Assembly: GCA_945947045.1 (NCBI GenBank)
Contig: CAMEXG010000050.1
Span: 1-11,832, forward strand
Length of the DNA: 11,832 nucleotides
Reading direction: 5' to 3'
DNA from: an uncultured Spirochaetales bacterium
GTDB taxonomy: Bacteria; Spirochaetota; Spirochaetia; Sphaerochaetales; Sphaerochaetaceae
A program made the position numbers and the translations under genes. The notes under the pieces were generated by a model. It worked only from the letters and a program-made list of their open reading frames with translations. It had not been told where the DNA came from and did no database searches. Each line of letters begins with the position of its first letter. Position 1 is the first letter of the stretch. Of the stretch, positions 6,472 through 11,832 are shown piece by piece.

Positions 6472-7053
6472 GAGGTTGTCTTCTTCTTTGTTTTCAGAGG
6501 AGGAAGATTCTTCTTCTGGCTTTAGGGAAGAATAGAGAAGGGCATAGAACTCTCTTTCTTTAGATAGGTACTCAATAGCATCCAGATTCTTTCCGTCATA
6601 GAGTAGTATGGCTTTTCCTTCCTCTATAGCCTTATCTTTTTCTCCTAATGATTCGTATAGGGACATAAGCCTTGTTCTTACATCAAGATTACCTGGGTTT
6701 ATGTCTCGAATAATTTCAAGTGTTTCTTTCTCTTTTTCTTCTTGATGAGTATTTCTATAAATTAGAGATTTCAAGTATTGAAAACGAATGTTATGGGGAT
6801 AAAGAGAAATGCCTTTCTCCACTTCAGAAAGCGCTTTATCAAAATCATCCGCTTCATATAAAGAATAGACATAATTCCACCTTACTCTCTCGTCTTCGTC
6901 TTGAGAGAGAAAAGTGGAATAAACTTCTGCAGCCTCCATTCCCTTCAATCCTTCAGCCTCAGAGAGAGAAGAATAGTCTTTCTTTGTCTGACAAGATGAT
7001 AAAAGAATGGAGAGCAAGGTTATGACAATACTAATTGAGTACAGTCTTTTCAA
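6466..7053 (-). CDS. TPR-repeat lipoprotein
   Basis: Protein of 195 residues. The signal peptide L(M)-K-R-L-Y plus a hydrophobic core ends in the lipobox L-S-S-C with Cys21. Residues about 55-165 form helical pairs typical of tetratricopeptide repeats (for example A-D-D-F-D-K-A-L-S-E-V-E-K-G-I-S-L-Y-P and K-D-K-A-I-E-E-G-K). The end (about 178-195) is a Glu/Ser-rich tail. The start is TTG at 7051-7053: there is no ATG before the lipobox, and AGGTGA stands about 6 nt upstream on the minus strand. The start lies 23 nt inside the upp reading frame, so translation is probably coupled. The stop overlaps the convergent SIMPL pseudogene by 6 nt and no terminator is visible. Likely an envelope scaffold protein; the partner is unknown. 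Confidence 0.85.
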   Translation of the reverse strand: MKRLYSISIVITLLSILLSSCQTKKDYSSLSEAEGLKGMEAAEVYSTFLSQDEDERVRWNYVYSLYEADDFDKALSEVEKGISLYPHNIRFQYLKSLIYRNTHQEEKEKETLEIIRDINPGNLDVRTRLMSLYESLGEKDKAIEEGKAILLYDGKNLDAIEYLSKEREFYALLYSSLKPEEESSSSENKEEDNLL

Positions 7054-8083
7054 TTTCGATCACCTGATCTCTATAAAGGTTGACGATGTTTGAACCATAG
7101 TCTGCAATAAGCTGGATCATATTTCTTGGCTCAGGACCCTTGTCGACGCCATTGAGTCTGTCTCCTGCATCTCCAAGTCCAGGAAGAATGTAAGCCTGCT
7201 CATTGAGAATTGGATCCATCCAGAGAGTATAGACTTCAGCTTCAGGAATGGCTCTTGTAATTCTGATAGCACCCTTTAGTGCAGATATTACGTTGATAAA
7301 CTTTATTGACCTTGGCTTTACTCCCTTTTCCTTCAGATATTTTACTATTGTAACAAGAGAACCACCTGTTGCGTTCATAGGGTCGGCGAAGATCAAATCC
7401 TTTCCATCAAGGGACTCTAGAGAGAAGAAGGATCTATCCAAATCCAAGACATAATCCATGTTATACTCTTTCTTGCTCTCGTCTCTCTTGATCTTAAAGA
7501 GGGCGAAAGGTGTGATGGTATCATCTGAAGAGTAATCCTGGAACTCCTTACTGATGATCATTGAAGGAAGAAGAGCTCCACGAAGCATGACGCACATTAC
7601 ACTTGAGTGAGCCAGTTCGTCTACATCCGGAATCTTATGGACGGCATAGTTTCTGACTGGATTTGTTACAGGTGTCATCTGAATCATAGCTCTTTTGTTG
7701 TTCAGATTCTTATCTGCAAAAGAGTGTGCAAACATCAATTCGTAAGCTCTCTGAATATAATACAAGAATTCTTCGTGTCCTGTTTCAGGGTTTCTGAGCT
7801 TGGCAATAATTCTACTTGCCTCACCATGCTGTTCTCTTGGTGTCTCGAAAGAGTAGACATGTATTCTATCGTTACCGGAGCAGATTTCTTTTAGCTTTGC
7901 TCCGATTTCAGCGGCAGATTCGCTCAAATCGTCTTTTGCCTTTTCATCTGATGGATCATTGTCTATTCTTGAGCAGGCATCAAGACTCTTGTCATAAAGA
8001 GTATGCACAGCTTGGATGTTACTCTTGTCTTCTTCCGTAAGAAAGCCGTCTAAATCTTCGGCATGAAGGATGATTTTATTCAT
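7031..8083 (-). CDS. upp: Uracil phosphoribosyltransferase, long form
   Basis: Protein of 350 residues. It converts uracil plus PRPP to UMP in pyrimidine salvage. The C-terminal part is a type I phosphoribosyltransferase: the PRPP loop is D234-P-M-N-A-T-G-G-S, and the uracil-binding block P301-G-L-G-D-A-G-D-R matches UPRTases. It is about 140 residues longer than the usual ~208-residue enzyme; the extra N-terminal part (about 1-145) is mostly helical, and I do not recognise a separate domain in it. The start is ATG 8081-8083, with AAGGAG (forward TCTCCTT, 8089-8095) about 6 nt upstream. An open frame continues upstream, but its ATG has no properly spaced SD. The gene is divergent from adk and overlaps the TPR lipoprotein gene by 23 nt. 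Confidence 0.85.
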   Translation of the reverse strand: MNKIILHAEDLDGFLTEEDKSNIQAVHTLYDKSLDACSRIDNDPSDEKAKDDLSESAAEIGAKLKEICSGNDRIHVYSFETPREQHGEASRIIAKLRNPETGHEEFLYYIQRAYELMFAHSFADKNLNNKRAMIQMTPVTNPVRNYAVHKIPDVDELAHSSVMCVMLRGALLPSMIISKEFQDYSSDDTITPFALFKIKRDESKKEYNMDYVLDLDRSFFSLESLDGKDLIFADPMNATGGSLVTIVKYLKEKGVKPRSIKFINVISALKGAIRITRAIPEAEVYTLWMDPILNEQAYILPGLGDAGDRLNGVDKGPEPRNMIQLIADYGSNIVNLYRDQVIEIEKTVLN

Positions 8084-8101
8084 ACTGGTCTCCTTATTTA
8101 T

Positions 8102-8131
8102 ACTATAGTGCCAAGTGCCCATCCTCCTCAA
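8102..8131 (-). promoter_or_regulatory. Candidate promoter of upp
   Basis: On the minus strand, TTGAGG (forward 8126-8131) and TATAGT (forward 8102-8107) are separated by 18 nt, close to sigma-70-type -35 and -10 boxes. Transcription would start near 8095, giving a leader of only about 12 nt that begins at the SD. Confidence 0.4.
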
Positions 8132-8237
8132 TTGGAAATAATGGGAAAGAGAGATGAAAAAAACGAAAAGAGTGGGTAATAAAAAAGGTAGTCATTACTT
8201 TTTGTTATATTTGAACTCTTTTTCCTTATGAATGGAC

Positions 8238-8266
8238 TTTAACGAAAAAAATGATTTTGTTAGAAT
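8238..8266 (+). promoter_or_regulatory. Candidate promoter of adk
   Basis: TTTAAC (8238-8243) and TAGAAT (8261-8266) are separated by 17 nt. The start point would fall near 8273, about 12 nt before the adk ATG and just ahead of GAGG (8275-8278). The -35 match is modest. Confidence 0.4.
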
Positions 8267-8284
8267 AAAAGGACGAGGTATAGC

Positions 8285-8911
8285 ATGAATCTAGTATTTC
8301 TTGGCCCTCCGGGAGCAGGTAAGGGCACAATAGCAGCTGTTGCGAAGAACGCATTGGGTGTTCCTCACATCTCTACTGGAGATCTATTCAGAGAGAATAT
8401 TAAGAATGAAACTGAACTTGGAAAAGAAGTAAAGGCTATTCTTGCTTCTGGCGGTCTTGTTCCAGATTCCGTCACTATCAAAATGGTCGAAGAGAGACTG
8501 AAGAGAAGTGACTGTGATAAGGGATATATCCTAGATGGTTTCCCTCGCACTATCCCTCAGGCTGAAGCTCTTAAGAAGATGAGTAAAGTAGATGGCGTCA
8601 TCAACTTTGTCTTAAGTGAAGAAGAGATAATCAAGCGTCTCAGCGGCAGAAGAATGTGTAAGAGCACAGGACGCACATACCATATTCTTTTCAATCCTCC
8701 TAAGGTAGAGGGAATCGACGATGAGACAGGTGAAGAGTTGATCCAAAGAGATGACGATAAGCCGGAAGCAATCAAGCACCGCTTGGAAGTCTACAATGAA
8801 TCTACAGCTCCTCTTATCGACTTCTATAAGAAGGAAGGTGTTGTTCTCGACCTTGTCTGCACAAATGATCCGAAGGAGACAGAAGAGAACTTCTTCAAAC
8901 TTATCAAATAG
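8285..8911 (+). CDS. adk: Adenylate kinase
   Basis: Protein of 208 residues that interconverts ATP + AMP and 2 ADP in the cytoplasm. The P-loop is G7-P-P-G-A-G-K-G-T15. The AMP-binding elements S-T-G-D-L-F-R (30-36, Arg36) and D-G-F-P-R-T (84-89, Arg88) are present. The LID begins with S-G-R-R (120-123, Arg123), runs to about 159 and includes Y-H-I-L-F-N-P-P-K, as in long-form enzymes. The LID lacks the four-cysteine zinc site of Gram-positive adenylate kinases; only Cys125 is present. The SD GAGG lies 6 nt before the ATG. Its own candidate promoter faces the divergent upp gene, and the GH13 gene follows after 66 nt. All key residues are intact. Confidence 0.97.
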   Translation: MNLVFLGPPGAGKGTIAAVAKNALGVPHISTGDLFRENIKNETELGKEVKAILASGGLVPDSVTIKMVEERLKRSDCDKGYILDGFPRTIPQAEALKKMSKVDGVINFVLSEEEIIKRLSGRRMCKSTGRTYHILFNPPKVEGIDDETGEELIQRDDDKPEAIKHRLEVYNESTAPLIDFYKKEGVVLDLVCTNDPKETEENFFKLIK

Positions 8912-8913
8912 TA

Positions 8914-8931
8914 AGGTTATGCGATTAACCT
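8914..8931 (+). other. Small hairpin after adk
   Basis: AGGTTA-TGCGAT-TAACCT forms a perfect 6-bp stem with a 6-nt loop, 2 nt after the adk stop. There is no T-run, so it is not a convincing intrinsic terminator. It could stabilise the adk 3' end or slow polymerase. Confidence 0.35.
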
Positions 8932-8960
8932 ATGACAAAACTCACCCTGGGCTGTAATAT
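8932..8960 (+). promoter_or_regulatory. Candidate promoter of the GH13 gene
   Basis: ATGACA (8932-8937, five of six matches to TTGACA) is followed after exactly 17 nt by TAATAT (8955-8960) with TG directly before it. The start point would fall near 8966, a leader of about 12 nt. The -10 box lies in the loop of the hairpin at 8942-8972. Confidence 0.45.
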
Positions 8961-8972
8961 AGTTCGGGGTGA
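8942..8972 (+). promoter_or_regulatory. Hairpin that masks the SD of the GH13 gene
   Basis: TCACCCTG (8942-8949) pairs over 8 positions (one T-G) with CGGGGTGA (8965-8972), loop 15 nt. The 3' arm contains GGGGTGA, the only SD of the gene, 5 nt before ATG 8978. RNA read through from adk would hide the SD, whereas RNA started at the local promoter would lack the 5' arm. Confidence 0.45.
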
Positions 8973-8977
8973 TTTAT

Positions 8978-10828
8978 ATGAATGATATAAAAGCTTTTTC
9001 TATAGTTAGTTCTGAATTCGTGTCTCCTCTTTTTCCCTTAAAGGGCGAGGATGTAAAACTCTCTGTAGCTTTTTCTAAAGCTCCTGACTCTGTATTTATC
9101 AAGTACGATACAGATATGGGCCTTGTGTTCATGAAAGAGATGGAAAAAGACGGAGAAGTCAACGGTGGGGTGAAGTACTCTCAGACTGTTCCTGTCACTA
9201 CGGACGGGGAGAAGTTCAGATGGTTCTTTGTATTCTTTATTGATGATAAAAGCTATTATGTCGGAAAGAAGGGTGTTACAAGATATACTCCAAGCCAAAA
9301 CAACCGTTTTTCCATCATTCCTTCCCTGGAGGCTCCAAAGTGGGTTGCTTCCTCCACTTGCTACCAGATATTCCCCGATAGATTCTGTAACGGTGACCCG
9401 AAGGTCGGGGCAAAAGCGGGAGAGTATGAATTTGATGGTGGCTCAGTCACAACACCGGAGTGGACTGATGAACCTAAGACTTGGAATGAAAGCAGATGTT
9501 GCGACTTCTATAACGGAGACTTGAAGGGAGTGGAGGAAAAGGCTGATTATCTATTATCGCTGGGTATTACGGCCCTTTACCTTAATCCTATATTCTCATC
9601 AAAAAGCGTACATAGATATGACACTGTAGATTTCTCTCACATCGACGAGAAACTGGGAGGAGACAAAGCACTTTCAGAGATGGTGGAGACTCTCCACAGA
9701 AAGGGAATAAAAGTCATTCTTGACATCTCTATTAACCACACAGGTCTCGATGCTGTCTGGCTTAAGAAGGCTAAGGAAGACGAAAACAGCGACGAGCATG
9801 ACTTCTATTATTTCAATAGTGACGGATCAGTTGCCTGCTGGCAGGATGTAAAGACCCTTCCTCAACTTAGGTACTCCTCGGAACTCTTAAGAAGATACAT
9901 GTACAAAAACAGTGATTCTATAATGAAAAAGTTCCTTCTTCCTCCTTTCTGTATCGATGCATGGAGACTAGATGTATCTCCGGAAGTGGGAAGAAGAGGC
10001 GACGACCAGCTATGTAAAGAAGTATGGAGAGAAGTTAGAAGCGAGATGCACAAAGTAAAGAAAGACGTGTATCTGGTGGGAGAAGACTGGGACGACACAG
10101 CTCCATATATGGATGGCGACATCTGGGACGGAACTATGAACTACTATGGATCGGGAAGGCCTCTGAGAAGCTGGATGGGACAGAGAGATAGGTTTTTGTC
10201 TGAAGGAACAGGTCACAGTGCCGGAGAGGAAGAGCCTTGGAGCGGTGAGGAGGAGAGCTCTGCGTTGATGGAAGCTTTGTATTCAGTATCTGATCAGAAC
10301 GTGTTTTTCCAGATGAATCTGTTCGATTCCCATGACACTCCAAGACTTCATAATGATAAAGCCATCTTTGATAGAGATATCTACAAAGGTGTAGTCATGG
10401 CTCTTTATATGCTTCCAGGTATGCCTAATCTCTACTATGGGGACGAAGTGCTTCTAAATGGAAAACTGGGAAGTAATGAAGGCGCCAGATATCCTATGGA
10501 GTGGAGGGAAGAATACTGGGACAAGGACATGCTTTCTTTCTATAGATCAATGGGAGAAGCAAGAAAAGAGGATTGGCTGGGTTTCTCTTCTTACTCTGTC
10601 ATCCCTCTGGACCATAAAGCTTTTGCTGTCATAAGGTTTATTAAAGGAAAAGCATTGGTTGGTATCATCAACAGAGGAGAGAAGAGGGAATTGGAACTTC
10701 CTCTCTTCCTCCTTCCAGGAGAGAAAATAAGTGTCATTGTGGGTGGAGGTGACGCCAAGAGGGACGAAGATAGGCTAAAGATAAAAGTTGAAGATAAAGA
10801 GAGCCTTTTGATAAGACTTGAAAACTAA
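8978..10828 (+). CDS. GH13 neopullulanase/cyclomaltodextrinase-like alpha-glucan hydrolase
   Basis: Protein of 616 residues without a signal peptide, so a cytoplasmic enzyme acting on imported maltodextrins or cyclodextrins. An N-terminal beta-rich domain (about 1-115) precedes the catalytic barrel, which opens with Y129-Q-I-F-P-D-R-F-C-N-G-D-P, characteristic of the neopullulanase/maltogenic amylase group. Conserved GH13 regions: I, D249-I-S-I-N-H; II, W-R-L-D with nucleophile Asp332; III, V-G-E-D with acid/base Glu369; IV, F-D-S-H-D with Asp453. A beta-sandwich C-terminal domain (about 545-616) follows. The catalytic triad is intact. The ATG at 8978 is preferred over GTG 8969 because GGGGTGA stands 5 nt before it. 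Exact specificity (neopullulanase, cyclomaltodextrinase or maltogenic amylase) cannot be read from the sequence. Confidence 0.9.
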   Translation: MNDIKAFSIVSSEFVSPLFPLKGEDVKLSVAFSKAPDSVFIKYDTDMGLVFMKEMEKDGEVNGGVKYSQTVPVTTDGEKFRWFFVFFIDDKSYYVGKKGVTRYTPSQNNRFSIIPSLEAPKWVASSTCYQIFPDRFCNGDPKVGAKAGEYEFDGGSVTTPEWTDEPKTWNESRCCDFYNGDLKGVEEKADYLLSLGITALYLNPIFSSKSVHRYDTVDFSHIDEKLGGDKALSEMVETLHRKGIKVILDISINHTGLDAVWLKKAKEDENSDEHDFYYFNSDGSVACWQDVKTLPQLRYSSELLRRYMYKNSDSIMKKFLLPPFCIDAWRLDVSPEVGRRGDDQLCKEVWREVRSEMHKVKKDVYLVGEDWDDTAPYMDGDIWDGTMNYYGSGRPLRSWMGQRDRFLSEGTGHSAGEEEPWSGEEESSALMEALYSVSDQNVFFQMNLFDSHDTPRLHNDKAIFDRDIYKGVVMALYMLPGMPNLYYGDEVLLNGKLGSNEGARYPMEWREEYWDKDMLSFYRSMGEARKEDWLGFSSYSVIPLDHKAFAVIRFIKGKALVGIINRGEKRELELPLFLLPGEKISVIVGGGDAKRDEDRLKIKVEDKESLLIRLEN

Positions 10829-10829
10829 A

Positions 10830-10858
10830 TTGTTTACTTCGATTCTCTGTGCAATAAT
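10830..10858 (+). promoter_or_regulatory. Candidate promoter of the C-terminal TPR gene
   Basis: TTGTTT (10830-10835) and AATAAT (10853-10858) are separated by 17 nt. The start point would fall near 10865, right at the SD GGAGG (10865-10869). The -35 box is weak. Confidence 0.35.
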
Positions 10859-10874
10859 TGAATTGGAGGAATTT

Positions 10875-11832
10875 ATGAAAAGAATAGTCCTTTTATTGGT
10901 ATGTATCCTGTCTCTCTCAATGGTTTTCGCCGCTTTTGACAAAAACGAGAGTGACAGACTCTTTTATGAAGAGAATGATTATGAAGCTGATTTCGCTTAT
11001 TTGTCAGAGGCCCTGAAGAGTGCCGAGAATAATGAAGAGAAGGCTGAGATTCTCTGGAGAATGAGCAGAACTAGACTTACTCTTACAGATGAAAACAAAG
11101 AAAGTATGACAGAAGCGGAAAGACTCGCAGGCTATGGAGACTATGGTGCAGACGACAAGCCAAAGAGCGGCGATACTTCTTCTGCCTTCTATTATGCCTA
11201 TGAATCTCTCAAATGCTCTGAGACACCCAATGGATACCACTGGAAGGCAAGTGCCGTAGGTAGGGCTGGACAGGAGCATGGAGCTTTGAACAGCCTTGGG
11301 AAGGCTGATCCCATGAGAAAGCTTGAAACAAAGGCTCTTGAAGGTTTCTCTTCATTCCCTTTGGAGACAGACAGCTGGTATGTTCTTGCAATACTGTATC
11401 GTTCGCTTCCTGGAAAGCCCATTAGTTTCGGTAATGACAACTTTGCCATCTCTTATATGAGAAAGTGTCTCATGACACAGGATATGGGAAGGACAAACGG
11501 AACCAACTATCTTGAACTTGCAGAAGAGCTTTACAAGAGAGATTGGGATGCAAAGAAAAGAACAAAAGAGTTCCAGTCAATGTTGAAGAACTGGGAAAAG
11601 AACCAGAGTAAGGGTTGTACCGAGTACAACAAATACTATGAAGGATATCTTTCCCAGAATGGTTCTCCTTTCTGGGTCGCAGCATCCTTAACCAGTATTT
11701 CGGACCGTCAGGAGGCGATTGCACTTCTGCAGTATGGAATATCAATCATAGATTGGAAGCTTCCTCAAGTGAAGGGAGAGCAGAGAAAAGCAAAAATGGA
11801 TAAAGAGAGAGCAAAGCTTGAAGCTAAGCTTA
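10875..11832 (+). CDS. Exported TPR/RMD-like protein (3' end outside window)
   Basis: At least 319 residues; the frame is still open at the window edge. GGAGG ends 5 nt before the ATG. Residues 1-19 form a Sec signal peptide (MKRIVLLLVC then ILSLSMVFA) with probable cleavage after V-F-A and no lipobox, so the product is periplasmic or surface-facing. The mature part is helical. It has an alternating pattern like the tetratricopeptide fold of the RMDN (regulator of microtubule dynamics) family: S-A-F-Y-Y-A-Y-E-S-L-K, then G-Y-H-W-K-A-S-A-V-G-R, then W-Y-V-L-A-I-L-Y-R. This assignment is tentative. The signal peptide closely resembles that of the barrel protein at 1012 (S-I-S-M-V-F-A). It follows the GH13 gene by 46 nt. 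Function unknown. Confidence 0.8.
   Translation, partial: MKRIVLLLVCILSLSMVFAAFDKNESDRLFYEENDYEADFAYLSEALKSAENNEEKAEILWRMSRTRLTLTDENKESMTEAERLAGYGDYGADDKPKSGDTSSAFYYAYESLKCSETPNGYHWKASAVGRAGQEHGALNSLGKADPMRKLETKALEGFSSFPLETDSWYVLAILYRSLPGKPISFGNDNFAISYMRKCLMTQDMGRTNGTNYLELAEELYKRDWDAKKRTKEFQSMLKNWEKNQSKGCTEYNKYYEGYLSQNGSPFWVAASLTSISDRQEAIALLQYGISIIDWKLPQVKGEQRKAKMDKERAKLEAKL

Noticed and set aside
8084..8131. A 16-residue longer N-terminus for upp
   Set aside because: The in-frame upstream ATG has its AGGAGG directly adjacent rather than spaced, whereas ATG 8083 has a well-spaced AAGGAG.
8185..8215. Inverted repeat AAAAAGGTA / TTACTTTTT in the upp-adk gap as a bidirectional terminator
   Set aside because: The stem is weak, A/T-only at its base with a bulge, and it sits between two divergent promoters where no terminator is expected.
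1..11832. CRISPR array, transposase, phage or toxin-antitoxin genes
   Set aside because: No regularly spaced direct repeats, no terminal inverted repeats with a transposase frame and no recognisable mobile or defence protein were found.

Overview
The window looks like chromosomal DNA of a diderm, moderately AT-rich bacterium, most likely a spirochete of the Treponema/Sphaerochaeta type. This is an inference from two lipoproteins with lipoboxes, a FadL/PorV-type outer-membrane barrel of the kind expanded in treponemes, and exported TPR proteins next to ordinary housekeeping genes. No tRNA, rRNA, CRISPR array, insertion sequence or phage gene was seen.

Left part (1-2860, + strand): an exported lipoprotein and an outer-membrane beta-barrel protein lie 18 nt apart and form a probable two-gene operon, closed by a strong intrinsic terminator. 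A VanZ-family membrane protein starts only 8 nt after the terminator stem, and its only good Shine-Dalgarno (SD) sequence lies on the far side of that stem. A second hairpin terminator follows it.

Middle part (2860-6471): about 300 nt hold no gene but a cluster of small perfect hairpins. Next comes a decayed minus-strand fragment of a zinc alcohol dehydrogenase, 5'-truncated and with two in-frame stops. It butts against the first gene of a tight four-gene + strand operon: polytopic membrane protein, CYTH-domain protein, single-domain parvulin (PpiC) and RNase HI (rnhA). The spacings are +1, -1 and -4 nt, and a clear terminator ends the operon. Beyond it is a second decayed gene, of the SIMPL/DUF541 family, with one frameshift and two in-frame stops near its 5' end and an intact 3' two-thirds. 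Two pseudogenes within 3 kb point to local gene erosion.

Right part (6466-11832): a minus-strand pair encodes a long-form uracil phosphoribosyltransferase and a TPR lipoprotein. The two overlap by 23 nt, and the lipoprotein starts at TTG. They diverge from adenylate kinase (adk), across a 201-nt gap with a candidate promoter for each side. adk is followed by a cytoplasmic GH13 neopullulanase/cyclomaltodextrinase-like enzyme, whose SD lies in the 3' arm of a hairpin that also overlaps its candidate promoter. The window ends inside an exported TPR/RMD-like protein.

Functionally, upp and adk belong to nucleotide salvage and energy balance, the GH13 enzyme to maltodextrin use, and rnhA and the parvulin to housekeeping. 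The lipoprotein, barrel and TPR proteins are cell-envelope components of unknown role. No complete novel defence or mobile system was found. The most interesting signals are regulatory: hairpins at the vanZ and amylase starts, and the unexplained hairpin cluster.
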